Part shown: in pieces, positions 1 to 8,333 of the stretch | Position numbering within the stretch: the first letter of the stretch is position 1 | How the letters are laid out: the number at the start of each line of letters is the position of its first letter | From: WTJO01 sp965660165 | GTDB taxonomy: Bacteria; Pseudomonadota; Alphaproteobacteria; Puniceispirillales; Puniceispirillaceae | Assembly: GCA_965660165.1 (NCBI GenBank) | Contig: CBFHYU010000002.1 | Location: 62,001 to 126,000, forward strand | Length of the DNA stretch: 64,000 nucleotides | Reading direction: 5' to 3' | Made by a program: the position numbers and the translations under genes | The notes under the pieces: generated by a model | The model's database searches: none | Seen by the model: only the letters and a program-made list of their open reading frames with translations | What the model was told of the DNA's origin: nothing

Positions 1-997
1 GCGTGATTTTATGCGCCTTGCCTGCAGCACCAAACCGCTCAAACCTGTCAAGACAGACAGCTTCCATTGCCTGAGCGGCAGGAGCCAAGAATTTGCGAAT
101 GTCAAATTCGGAGGGGCTGGTCATAGCGACTTTACGAATGATGCCAGCCATTGCCAGACGGCAATCTGTATCAATATTTATCTTGCGCACACCATGTTTG
201 ATGCCACGTTCAATTTCTTCTAGCGGCACACCAAATGTTTGCGGCATGTCCCCACCAAATTCATTGAATATTTCCTGCAATTCTTGCGGCACAGAAGATG
301 AACCATGCATCACAAGATGGGTCGTGGGCAAGCGGCGGTGAATTTCTTCGATTACATGCATTGCCAGAATCTGGCCATCTGGCTTGCGTGAAAATTTATA
401 GGCGCCATGACTGGTGCCCATCGCAATCGCCAACGCATCTACCTTTGTTCTAGCAACAAAATCAACAGCCTGCTCAGGGTCTGTTAGCAACTGATCTTCA
501 GATAATGTGCCTTCTGCACCATGCCCATCTTCCTGATCACCTGTACCTGTTTCAAGAGAGCCAAGCACGCCAAGCTCGCCCTCAACAGATACACCGCCAT
601 GATGCGCCATCTGTGTCACTTGCGTGGTAATTTCAAGATTATAGTCATATGAGGCAGGGGTTTTACCATCTGCTTCAAGCGAGCCATCCATCATCACAGA
701 GGTAAAGCCATATTGAATAGCTGTCATGCAGGTCGCCTGAGAATTACCATGATCTTGATGCATGCAAATAGGAATATGCGGATATTGCGCTACCAGCCCC
801 TTAATTAGAGACTGTAAAATAACATCGCCTGCATATGCTCTTGCCCCGCGGCTTGCCTGAATAATTACAGGCGCATCAGATGCATCTGCTGCTTTCAGAA
901 TCGCCAGCCCCTGTTCCATATTATTGATATTAAACGCAGGCACGCCGTAACCATGCTCAGCCGCATGATCAAGAATTTGACGCAAACTTACAAGCAT
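1..997 (-). CDS. fba: Fructose-bisphosphate aldolase, class II (3' end outside window)
   Basis: Catalyses reversible aldol cleavage of fructose-1,6-bisphosphate in glycolysis/gluconeogenesis. The reverse strand is open from the ATG at 997 to the window edge (332 codons). The translation begins MLVSLRQILDHAAEHGYGVP, then has the NINNMEQ segment, the zinc-site MHQDHG segment and VEGELG, typical of the class II CbbA-type subgroup (about 350 residues). It reaches AAGKAHKI near the C-terminus, so about 20 residues are missing. A strong AGGAGG lies just upstream of the ATG. It is 22 bp downstream of fbp on the same strand, so the two probably form a gluconeogenic operon. CbbA-type aldolases also serve the Calvin cycle, but no RuBisCO gene is visible here. 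Confidence 0.95.
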   Translation of the reverse strand, partial: MLVSLRQILDHAAEHGYGVPAFNINNMEQGLAILKAADASDAPVIIQASRGARAYAGDVILQSLIKGLVAQYPHIPICMHQDHGNSQATCMTAIQYGFTSVMMDGSLEADGKTPASYDYNLEITTQVTQMAHHGGVSVEGELGVLGSLETGTGDQEDGHGAEGTLSEDQLLTDPEQAVDFVARTKVDALAIAMGTSHGAYKFSRKPDGQILAMHVIEEIHRRLPTTHLVMHGSSSVPQELQEIFNEFGGDMPQTFGVPLEEIERGIKHGVRKINIDTDCRLAMAGIIRKVAMTSPSEFDIRKFLAPAAQAMEAVCLDRFERFGAAGKAHKIT

Positions 998-1019
998 TCA
1001 GACCTCCTAGCACCAACCA

Positions 1020-1997
1020 TCATTGCTTATAATAAGATAGTAGATGATTTATCTCATCTTTGCTTCCAAAAAGTAACGGGGTGCGCTGATGAAGATGGGT
1101 AGGGTTAATATCTAGTATCTGGCATTTGCCATCTGAGGCAAGACCGCCTGCCTGTTCCACCAAAAACGCAATCGCATACGCTTCATATAACAGACGCAAT
1201 CGCCCGTGATGATAGCCGCTACGCCTATCTTCAGGATATAAAAACACACCGCCACGACGGAATATACGCCATGCATCAGCGACCAGCGAGCCTGCCCAGC
1301 GCATGTTGAAATTTTTCTCTCTAATGCCCTCACTGCCTGCCAGACAATCCTCAATATAGGCACTTACAGGTTCAAACCAATGTCTGGCATTGCTGGCATT
1401 TATAGCAAATTCTGCTGTTGTTTCAGGGATAGTAATTTGCCAGTCTAGCTGATGGAACTGCCCATTATCATCAAGCCCGAAACCAGCAACACCCTGCCCA
1501 CAGCTAAGCAATAAGCTAGTCTGAGGCCCATAAGCAAAAAAACCAGCCGCAATTTGATCCCGCCCCTTTGGAAGCTGGCTTTCATGGGTGGCTGTCCCTG
1601 TACGGCGGAAAATCGAAAAAATCGTGCCAATGGTCAGGTTGGTATCAATGTTGGACGAACCATCTAACGGGTCACATGACAGACAAAGCGGCTTATCCAG
1701 ATCAAATATAATCGCATCGTCTTTTTCTTCTGAAAAATATGCGCCAAGCGAGGTTGTTGATAGCGCATCGCAGATAAGCTGATCCGCTAGCACATCAAGC
1801 TGTTTTTGCTGGTCGCCATCTGAATTTTCATCGCCTGTTACAGCGCCAAGCGAGGTTGCGGTCAAACCTGTATTTGATGCTAGTGCAGATATGTCAATCG
1901 CAGCGCGGCATAATGCTGAAATCACACAGGCACTATCGTCATCACAATTAACAGCATCAAGATAGCTATCAAGTGAGTGTCGAGCGCCTGTTCCCAT
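1020..1997 (-). CDS. fbp: Fructose-1,6-bisphosphatase, class I
   Basis: Hydrolyses fructose-1,6-bisphosphate to fructose-6-phosphate, the committed step of gluconeogenesis. The 325-residue product has the metal-binding DPLDGSSNID motif (about residues 109-118) preceded by the acidic SEEKDD segment (89-94), and a C-terminal sugar-phosphate/metal region ending RLRLLYEAYAIAFLVEQAGG. Length is normal for the family. It lies directly upstream of the aldolase gene (22 bp gap), so both steps from triose phosphates to fructose-6-phosphate are co-transcribed. The ATG at 1997 is the first in frame and gives an N-terminus of usual length. Confidence 0.94.
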   Translation of the reverse strand: MGTGARHSLDSYLDAVNCDDDSACVISALCRAAIDISALASNTGLTATSLGAVTGDENSDGDQQKQLDVLADQLICDALSTTSLGAYFSEEKDDAIIFDLDKPLCLSCDPLDGSSNIDTNLTIGTIFSIFRRTGTATHESQLPKGRDQIAAGFFAYGPQTSLLLSCGQGVAGFGLDDNGQFHQLDWQITIPETTAEFAINASNARHWFEPVSAYIEDCLAGSEGIREKNFNMRWAGSLVADAWRIFRRGGVFLYPEDRRSGYHHGRLRLLYEAYAIAFLVEQAGGLASDGKCQILDINPTHLHQRTPLLFGSKDEINHLLSYYKQ

Positions 1998-2055
1998 TAC
2001 CGATATTCCAGCCTGTTATATGAGCCCTGATAGTAACGCGCCCATCTTATACTAA

Positions 2056-2086
2056 ATCAGGCACCTTTGTTAAAAAAGTGCCTGAT
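2056..2086. repeat. Perfect 9-bp inverted repeat between the BI-1 gene and fbp
   Basis: ATCAGGCAC (2056-2064) and GTGCCTGAT (2078-2086) are perfect inverted arms around a 13-nt A-rich loop. The hairpin lies just downstream of the Bax-inhibitor gene stop and upstream of fbp, both on the minus strand. There is no long T-run after it on either strand. It may be a weak terminator or attenuator, or a processing hairpin separating the two genes. Confidence 0.45.
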
Positions 2087-2122
2087 GAATTGTTCAATAA
2101 CATCTTCAGCCTGAGCTGAAAT

Positions 2123-2842
2123 CTATTCGCGGTTGCCAAGCAGTCTGACAAGGAATAAGAACATATTGATGAAATCAAGATAGAGTGTTAGCGCACCAAA
2201 AATTGATTTACGGGCTGAAGTAGCACTATCATCACCCACGCTATACATCGATTTGATCTTCTGAGTATCATAGGCGGTTAGCCCTGCAAATAATAGTACG
2301 CCAACGATCGAAATCAGAAATTCCATCTGCGCGCTTGCCACAAAAATATTCACGATTGACGCCAGTATCAGACCAAACACACCTACGATTAAAAAGGCTC
2401 CAAAGGCGGATAAATCGCGCTTGGTGGTGTATCCATAAATCGAGAGTGCGGCAAAAGCGCCTGCAGTAATGAAAAATGCTCGCGCAACACTTGCGCCTGT
2501 AAAGGCAAACAAAATGGTAGATAGCGACACGCCCATTACCAGCGCATAAGCATAAAATAACGTGCGCGCTTTGGCAGGAGACATTGAATTGATCCTAAAG
2601 CTAAGCCACATCACCATACCCAACGGCGCAAACATCACCACATACATAAGCGGTGAGCCGAATAACAGCATACCGAATTCAGGGCTTGCAGTTGCCAGCA
2701 ATTTTGTACCAAACGCGGCAAAGCCTGTGATGCCTAGCGCGGTTGTCATATGATTATAAACACCCAGCATGTAGGCACGCAGACCGGCATCTATCTGTGT
2801 CGCTCTGGCTACAGCTGGATTTGCGAAACGATTATCTTGCAT
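2123..2842 (-). CDS. Bax inhibitor-1/YccA-family inner-membrane protein
   Basis: Multi-pass membrane protein of the BI-1 (UPF0005) family, which includes E. coli YbhL and YccA; some members act as Ca2+ leak channels or modulate FtsH. About seven hydrophobic segments span the 239 residues, and the C-terminal region has the family pattern GLTAYDTQKIK, where the aspartates form the conserved polar motif. An upstream in-frame ATG at 2905 exists, but the start at 2842 is preferred because it has a GGAGA ribosome site six bases upstream and gives the usual N-terminus. Physiological role here is unknown. It is monocistronic or loosely linked to fbp downstream. Confidence 0.9.
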   Translation of the reverse strand: MQDNRFANPAVARATQIDAGLRAYMLGVYNHMTTALGITGFAAFGTKLLATASPEFGMLLFGSPLMYVVMFAPLGMVMWLSFRINSMSPAKARTLFYAYALVMGVSLSTILFAFTGASVARAFFITAGAFAALSIYGYTTKRDLSAFGAFLIVGVFGLILASIVNIFVASAQMEFLISIVGVLLFAGLTAYDTQKIKSMYSVGDDSATSARKSIFGALTLYLDFINMFLFLVRLLGNRE

Positions 2843-2998
2843 TATTATCTCCGTACCATGTAATGGCCAAATGTTGTGTTCACACATAATGTAAGGGTCA
2901 AACACGACATTTTCAAGGCAAATTCGGGGCTAATTATCTAGCAGGTAAAAATAATGTTTTTAGATTGGATTCTACCGTATTTTGCTAGCGCATGCTGC

Positions 2999-4096
2999 CT
3001 ACTGCATCTGGCTAGCACGTAGCCTTACAGAATCAGACTTAAGCTGACCACATGCCGCCAGAATATCTCGCCCTCTTGGGGTGCGTACAGGCGAGGCATA
3101 CCCTGCCTTCATCACAATTTGGGCAAATTTTTCAATCGTTTCATCATCTGAACAGTGATAGTCTGTGCCAGGCCATGGGTTAAATGGGATAAGGTTAATT
3201 TTTGACGGTATCCCCTGAATAAGCCTCACCAGCTTTTTGGCATCTGCCAGACTGTCATTCACCCCCTCTAGCATGACATATTCCCATGTCACACGCCGCG
3301 CATTTGACAAGCCAGGATATTGTCTGACCGCATCAACCAGCATGTTCAGATTATATTTCCGATTGATTGGCACTAGCCTGTCACGAAGACTGTCTTCTAC
3401 CGCATGAAGCGATATTGCCAGATTGACCCCTAAATCCTCGCCACACCGATGAATTTCAGGCACAATCCCTGATGTTGACAAGGTAACACGGCGTCTAGAT
3501 AGCCCGATACCCTCGCCGCTCATTATAATCTTAAGCGCATCTCTGACATGCTCGTAATTATATAGCGGCTCGCCCATGCCCATCAGCACAATATTGGTAA
3601 GCCGCCTGTCATGTTTGCCTGCTGGCCAATCACCTAGCTCGTCCATTGCCAGTAAAATTTGTCCACAAATTTCATGAATTTCGAGATTCCGCACCAGCCT
3701 TTGTGTGCCAGTATGGCAAAAACTGCAATTCAAGGTGCATCCAACCTGCGAGGAAATACATAGAGTGCCTCTGTCATCTTCAGGAATATAGACCATCTCT
3801 GCTTCTTGGCCGTCAGACATTTTCAACAGCCATTTTATAGTGCCATCTAGCGAATTTTGCCTGCGTGATACAGCGGGACGATCTGCATGAAACCTACCCG
3901 CAAATAGCGCTTGAACAGGCTTGCCCAAATCTGTCATATCCGAAAAATCAGTAATGCCGTGCCGCCAGACCCAGCGCCATAATTGACGCGCCCTAAATCG
4001 GGGTAATTGCATACGCTCAACCTCTGCTTCTACAGAGGCCATATCTAGCCCTAATAGCGGCAGACGCATATCATAAAAGGGGGCTGGTTGTGTCAT
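2999..4096 (-). CDS. rlmN: Dual-specificity 23S rRNA/tRNA adenine C2-methyltransferase
   Basis: Radical-SAM enzyme that methylates C2 of A2503 in 23S rRNA and A37 in some tRNAs. The 365-residue protein has the CxxxCxxC iron-sulfur motif (C120, C124, C127 in GCTLNCSFC), a GMGEPL segment, and a C-terminal cysteine (C349 in LAACGQL) matching the methyl-carrying/resolving cysteine of the family. Length and domain order are normal. The C-terminal cysteine distinguishes RlmN/Cfr from other radical-SAM proteins; Cfr is unlikely because this copy sits in a core chromosomal context. Confidence 0.95.
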   Translation of the reverse strand: MTQPAPFYDMRLPLLGLDMASVEAEVERMQLPRFRARQLWRWVWRHGITDFSDMTDLGKPVQALFAGRFHADRPAVSRRQNSLDGTIKWLLKMSDGQEAEMVYIPEDDRGTLCISSQVGCTLNCSFCHTGTQRLVRNLEIHEICGQILLAMDELGDWPAGKHDRRLTNIVLMGMGEPLYNYEHVRDALKIIMSGEGIGLSRRRVTLSTSGIVPEIHRCGEDLGVNLAISLHAVEDSLRDRLVPINRKYNLNMLVDAVRQYPGLSNARRVTWEYVMLEGVNDSLADAKKLVRLIQGIPSKINLIPFNPWPGTDYHCSDDETIEKFAQIVMKAGYASPVRTPRGRDILAACGQLKSDSVRLRASQMQ

Positions 4097-4139
4097 ACGG
4101 TCTTTCGTGCGCTTTTCTTAGCGCCATTATGGGAACAGA

Positions 4140-4661
4140 TTAAGGACAGGTCTTATCCAAAAAGCTTTTAGCCTTTGTGAATCCTGCCAAAGAATAGGTG
4201 TCTACGGTTTTGTTTTTTCGGCTTGAAATGCCTGTAACAACCAGAGAATTGCCACGCTTCATAGATTGTATCAGCTTCTGATCCTGATCTGCGCCCTGAG
4301 CCCAAGCAAAATTATCTAGCGTAAATAGCATGGTTTTTTTTCCATCTATCGAAAATTCAACTTCGCTTTGCTTGCTATATCTGTACCCTGCCTGCACAGA
4401 AACGACATTTCTATCTGATTTGCCAGGCCCATGGGTAACATAAACGCGGGTTTCGCCCCTGTTGGCTCTGTCATAATCGCCTTCCAGCTTTGTGGGCACG
4501 CTTGACATGAAACAGATGCGCCCTGCATCTGATTTTTTGCTATAAACAACCCATTTATCAAACACCTGCAATTCCTGTGCAGCCGCCAATGCAGACCCTG
4601 CTGATGCCAGAATTGCTACCAGTAACACTGAACATGCCCAATATCTGGAAATGGCAATCAT
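4140..4661 (-). CDS. IalB-family (invasion-associated locus B) exported protein
   Basis: The 173-residue product has a signal peptide (hydrophobic core followed by SALAAA, about residues 10-27) and a soluble domain with the IalB pattern: FDKWVVY near the start, CFMSS in the middle, and a terminal KTCP cysteine that could pair with the first. IalB relatives are common in free-living alphaproteobacteria, so the name does not imply pathogenicity. The ATG at 4661 is preferred over one at 4727 because it begins the signal peptide and follows a GGGAG site. It is divergent from the ECF sigma gene, sharing a 200-bp intergenic region. Molecular function is not established. Confidence 0.85.
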   Translation of the reverse strand: MIAISRYWACSVLLVAILASAGSALAAAQELQVFDKWVVYSKKSDAGRICFMSSVPTKLEGDYDRANRGETRVYVTHGPGKSDRNVVSVQAGYRYSKQSEVEFSIDGKKTMLFTLDNFAWAQGADQDQKLIQSMKRGNSLVVTGISSRKNKTVDTYSLAGFTKAKSFLDKTCP

Positions 4662-4764
4662 ATTTTTCTCCCTGAAATGTCCGTTTTTTACCGGATTATG
4701 AAAACGCCTATTTGGTTTCGCTAACATTCATTGCACAATTTGTGTGAGAACAATGATGATTCGC

Positions 4765-4793
4765 TTTTTAATCATTTATGGTTTTTGTGTCAA
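4765..4793 (-). promoter_or_regulatory. Candidate sigma-70 promoter for the IalB gene
   Basis: On the minus strand TTGACA (4793-4788) is followed after 17 nt by TAAAAA (4770-4765), about 100 bases upstream of the IalB ATG. The -35 box is perfect and the -10 is weak. Inferred from consensus only. Confidence 0.3.
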
Positions 4794-4863
4794 TTATGGG
4801 GCAGGTGCATTGATCTGTTCTGCTGAGATTTTGGCAGATATGTATAAGTGCTAAGACAGGCAA

Positions 4864-5571
4864 ATGGATACTATATCTACTGTTTTTGAAACAAAATACG
4901 TTTTTGACCTATCAGAAATCCCTCTTGATAGTCAGATTACGCTTGTTTCTGATAGCAAATGTTCGTTACAATCAGGTATGGGAACCGGCGATGTTAATGG
5001 GGTCAGCTCTGCTGATCCTAATTGGAACAACTTGCTTGTTTGCGTAGGACGCGAACGAGACAAGGATGCATTTTCACAACTTTTTGCGCATTTTGCGCCA
5101 CGCGTTAAATCGTTTCTGCTGAAAATAGGCACAGATATCAATCTGGCTGAGGAAATTTCGCAAGAAGCTATGATTATGGTGTGGCGCCGTGCAGAAACCT
5201 ATAACCCCCAACAATCAAGCGCAAGCACATGGATTTTCACCATTGCCCGCAATAAGCGGATTGATAGGTTACGGCGAGAAAACAGGCCAGTGGTTGACGT
5301 TACAGACCCTGCCTTTGCATCTGAAGCACCGGAAACAGGCGATTTTGTGGTTATCCGCAAGCAAGAAGATGAAAAAATTCGCCACGCTTTGAAAAATTTA
5401 CCCGAAGAGCAAGCCAAAATGATCTTTTCTGCGTATTACGAAGAAAAGTCACATAGAGAAATAGCTGATGAGAGTGGTGTACCACTTGGAACAGTGAAAT
5501 CTCGCATCAGATTAGCGTTGAACCGGCTCCGCGCTCATCTTGATGAATTTGAAGGTTCGACAAACAGATGA
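4864..5571 (+). CDS. ECF RNA polymerase sigma factor (RpoE type paired with ChrR)
   Basis: Alternative sigma factor. The 235-residue product has a sigma-2 region (about 55-130, including the helix LAEEISQEAMIMVWRRAETY and STWIFTIARNKRIDRLRR) and a sigma-4 region (about 170-228, with HREIADESGVPLGTVKSR forming the helix-turn-helix). It overlaps the ChrR-like anti-sigma by four bases (ATGA), the arrangement of Rhodobacter rpoE-chrR, which responds to singlet oxygen. The N-terminus is about 40 residues longer than usual; an internal ATG at 4978 is an alternative start, but the first ATG has an ACAGG site. A TGATCT at 4811-4816 resembles the -35 element of such sigma factors, but no convincing -10 follows, so autoregulation is only a guess. 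Confidence 0.92.
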   Translation: MDTISTVFETKYVFDLSEIPLDSQITLVSDSKCSLQSGMGTGDVNGVSSADPNWNNLLVCVGRERDKDAFSQLFAHFAPRVKSFLLKIGTDINLAEEISQEAMIMVWRRAETYNPQQSSASTWIFTIARNKRIDRLRRENRPVVDVTDPAFASEAPETGDFVVIRKQEDEKIRHALKNLPEEQAKMIFSAYYEEKSHREIADESGVPLGTVKSRIRLALNRLRAHLDEFEGSTNR

Positions 5572-6224
5572 ATGAGCAGGTAACTTTGCATAACCAGATG
5601 CTTGATGCATTGTTGTTAGATTACACAACTGGAAGCCTATCACGGCCGCTTGAAATGCTGGTGGAAACCCATTTAGCCATGAATCCGCAATCAGCGCGCA
5701 CCATGCAGCTGATGCTGAAGATTGGCGGGGTATTGCTAGAAGATATAGAGCCTGTGTCTATGTCCGAAGATGCACTAAGCCATGTGATGCGCCAGATAGA
5801 ACAAGATAATGATAATGAGATGCAGAGCGCCCAGATCACCGCGCTAGCGGCCTCTCAGCCTATTGCTAGATTGTTGCCAAGCAAAGACTGTAAGAAAAGC
5901 TGGCGGCGCATTGGCATTGGGGTGAGCGAGCATATTGTTGATTTCGGCGATAATCTTGGCAAGGCAAGTTTCTATCGTATTGCACCAGGTAAATCAGTGC
6001 CATCTCATCACCATGAAGGCGCTGAGATTTCTCTTGTATTAGAGGGTGGGTTCACAGATGAATTTGGAACTTACGGACCTGGCGATATTTCAATCCATGA
6101 AGCTGGTAGTGAGCATCAACCTGTTGCTGATAATGACGGTGAATGTATCGTATTTGCTGTCAATGAGGGTAGTATCAGGCTAACTGGACCGCTTGGCCGC
6201 GTTATCTCTATGATAATGAATTAG
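5568..6224 (+). CDS. ChrR-like anti-sigma factor with cupin domain, zinc cysteines replaced
   Basis: Likely cytoplasmic anti-sigma partner of the preceding ECF factor (4-bp overlap). Two domains are visible: an N-terminal anti-sigma domain (1-80) and a C-terminal cupin (about 130-205) with the metal set H147, H149, E153 and H183 in HHHEGAE...H. In Rhodobacter ChrR the N-terminal zinc is held by two histidines and a CxxC pair in the pattern HxxxCxxC. Here H8 and H35 are kept, but the cysteine positions are N39 and S42 (HLAMNPQS). The sigma-binding domain must therefore fold without that zinc site or use other ligands. The 218-residue length is normal. Confidence 0.9.
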   Translation: MNEQVTLHNQMLDALLLDYTTGSLSRPLEMLVETHLAMNPQSARTMQLMLKIGGVLLEDIEPVSMSEDALSHVMRQIEQDNDNEMQSAQITALAASQPIARLLPSKDCKKSWRRIGIGVSEHIVDFGDNLGKASFYRIAPGKSVPSHHHEGAEISLVLEGGFTDEFGTYGPGDISIHEAGSEHQPVADNDGECIVFAVNEGSIRLTGPLGRVISMIMN

Positions 6225-6259
6225 GCAAAAAGCATTAGACCATCTGTTTAGCGCTGTGA

Positions 6260-6697
6260 TTATATCACCAACATCGAGGCTAGGCTGACGCATGCAATCA
6301 CGCTTAGCACAAGCCGCAATTCATACATCCAAGATGCAAATATGCCGCGCTTTATCAGACGCAAATCGATCACAGCGCACAGAATAAATCCCACTATCAG
6401 CATGATAATGCCAAAGGCTTGGGCGAAAAATAGCGAAAACCAGCCTATTAGCGAGGGAAGCACCGCAAAGGCAAGCCAACCTGCTGATGGTATCTGAGCG
6501 GTTCTATCAGAGGCAATTCGTCCCCAATGCATGCCGCCAAGAAAGCTTAAAATCACAATGCCGTAACCATATAGCAAAGCGCTATTCTCAGTAGGGGCAA
6601 GCTGTATCTCAAGTCCATGTGCTATGCTAAGCCCAATAAAGGGAAGCGCGCCTGCATATCCTAGAAACCGAGCAAAATTAACTGAATCTGGTATCAT
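6260..6697 (-). CDS. DUF3429 inner-membrane protein
   Basis: A 145-residue hydrophobic protein with about five predicted membrane segments and the family's GGMHWGR motif in the middle, which identifies DUF3429. No biochemical function is known. Its ATG shares one base with the stop of the upstream esterase (TAATG), so the two are translationally coupled on the minus strand. Confidence 0.8.
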   Translation of the reverse strand: MIPDSVNFARFLGYAGALPFIGLSIAHGLEIQLAPTENSALLYGYGIVILSFLGGMHWGRIASDRTAQIPSAGWLAFAVLPSLIGWFSLFFAQAFGIIMLIVGFILCAVIDLRLIKRGIFASWMYELRLVLSVIACVSLASMLVI

Positions 6698-7326
6698 TAT
6701 CTAATCTCATTCAGGAAACTCGCAACATCATCTATCATACTGACAACGATTTTGCGCACCCCAAGCGCATTTGGATGAATACCATCTGGCTGGTTAAATT
6801 GCGGCACTAGTGCGACCCCCTCAAGAAAAAAAGGATAAAAGGCAACATCATATTTGGCCGCTAAGGCTGGATAGATAGCATTAAAGTGAGTGGTATAATC
6901 TGCGCCTAAATTAGGCGAGGCCAGCATACCGCACAGCATCACTGGAATATCCCTATCTTTCAGACTAGCCAGAATAGCATCTAGATTGTCATTTGTGATA
7001 GATGGGTCGATACCGCGCAACATATCATTGCCGCCAAGCACTATCATAATCGCATCTGGTTTCTCTGCTAGTGTCCAGTCCAGACGCGATCTGCCACCAG
7101 AGGTCGTGTCACCTGACACGCCAGCATTTAGCACATCAACATCAAAACCACGTGCTTTGAGGCGCGATTCAAGCTGTCTTGGGAAGGCAGTTACGGCATC
7201 AATCCCATAGCCAGCTACCAGACTATCGCCAAATATCATCAGCCGCAGACTATCAGCTGATGCGCTTGATACCCATAGCGCCAAGATACTAGATAACATA
7301 AATCTGGCTAATCTTATTTTGGTCAT
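6697..7326 (-). CDS. Periplasmic GDSL arylesterase / TesA-type lysophospholipase
   Basis: SGNH-hydrolase family. The 209-residue product has a signal peptide (about 1-24), the nucleophile block FGDSLVAGYG, the GNDM block and the C-terminal DGIHPN block holding the catalytic Asp/His. E. coli TesA is a periplasmic multifunctional esterase/thioesterase of this type. It is divergent from an ABC ATPase and a large permease, the same arrangement as E. coli tesA-ybbA-ybbP, which supports orthology. It is coupled downstream to a DUF3429 gene. Natural substrate is unknown. Confidence 0.88.
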   Translation of the reverse strand: MTKIRLARFMLSSILALWVSSASADSLRLMIFGDSLVAGYGIDAVTAFPRQLESRLKARGFDVDVLNAGVSGDTTSGGRSRLDWTLAEKPDAIMIVLGGNDMLRGIDPSITNDNLDAILASLKDRDIPVMLCGMLASPNLGADYTTHFNAIYPALAAKYDVAFYPFFLEGVALVPQFNQPDGIHPNALGVRKIVVSMIDDVASFLNEIR

Positions 7327-7575
7327 ATTTGCCCTTTATCTGTATTGATCTAGACAGGCTAATATTCGTATAAATGTGGCAAAGCGAGCAAGCATTTATA
7401 TCATCTCTAACCCAGCTATGTTTGAGATGATATGATACTTTTGGTCAGTCACATCTTCTTAATAGCATTATCATATATGTTATTGAGCATCATATCACCT
7501 ATAGATCAAACTTTCGATAGGGTGACACAGTTCAACCTTTTTTTCGTCTCACCCACGCTAGGACGCGCAGAATTT

Positions 7576-8319
7576 ATGTCAACATCATCTAAAGATACCT
7601 CAAACAACCCTACTAGCCCAGATATTCAAGCGCCAGTTATTCAGCTTACAGATGTCAATTTGAGCCTGTCAGGCAATTCTGGTGATGTAGATATTCTAAA
7701 CGGGCTAACGCTTGATATTCAGGCGCAGCAGACTGTTGCTGTTCTTGGCCCTAGCGGGGCTGGCAAGACCAGCCTGCTGATGGTGATGGCGGGGCTTGAA
7801 CAAATAAGTGGCGGTACTATTCATCTGTCTGGCAATGACATTACCAATATGGATGAAGATTCACTCGCACGGTTGCGGCGTGACCAAGTTGGGATTGTGT
7901 TTCAAGCATTTAGGCTTATCCCTTCCATGACAGCCTTACAGAATGTAGCTGTGCCGCTTGAGCTGGCGGGTACGCCACAAGCGCTAGAAATCGCCAGAAA
8001 AGCGCTTGAAAAGCTAGGGCTTGGCCATCGGCTCGATCATCTGCCAGAACAGCTTTCAGGGGGCGAGCAACAACGTGTTGCGATTGCCCGCGCGATTGCA
8101 CCAAACCCACTTATTTTACTTGCTGATGAGCCAACTGGCAATCTTGATAGTAGTACAGGCGAGCTTGTTATCACTGAGCTATTTTCAGCCGCCAATGATG
8201 TCGGCGCGGCGTTGATATTGGTGACACATGATGAACAGCTTGCCTTGCGTTGCAGTCGGATTATCAGAATTGAAGATGGCAAGATTATCAGCGATCAGCA
8301 ACATACACCACAGGCATAA
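7576..8319 (+). CDS. ABC transporter ATP-binding protein (LolD/YbbA-type)
   Basis: ATPase of a type VII (MacB/LolCDE-like) ABC system. The 247-residue form starting at 7576 has Walker A GPSGAGKTS (58-66), the signature LSGGEQQR and Walker B LLADEPTG followed by a downstream H-loop in VTHDEQ. A longer frame starts at 7432, but its extra 48 residues are hydrophobic and unlike the family, so the internal ATG is preferred. It is 14 bp upstream of its permease. By analogy with YbbAP next to tesA it may extrude or relocate a membrane-associated compound; the substrate is not known. Confidence 0.9.
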   Translation: MSTSSKDTSNNPTSPDIQAPVIQLTDVNLSLSGNSGDVDILNGLTLDIQAQQTVAVLGPSGAGKTSLLMVMAGLEQISGGTIHLSGNDITNMDEDSLARLRRDQVGIVFQAFRLIPSMTALQNVAVPLELAGTPQALEIARKALEKLGLGHRLDHLPEQLSGGEQQRVAIARAIAPNPLILLADEPTGNLDSSTGELVITELFSAANDVGAALILVTHDEQLALRCSRIIRIEDGKIISDQQHTPQA

Positions 8320-8333
8320 AGGCACTATTGGGG

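Noticed and set aside
7432..7575. N-terminal extension of the ABC ATPase
   Set aside because: The extra 48 residues are hydrophobic and unlike LolD/YbbA ATPases; an internal ATG fits better and this stretch is probably promoter region.
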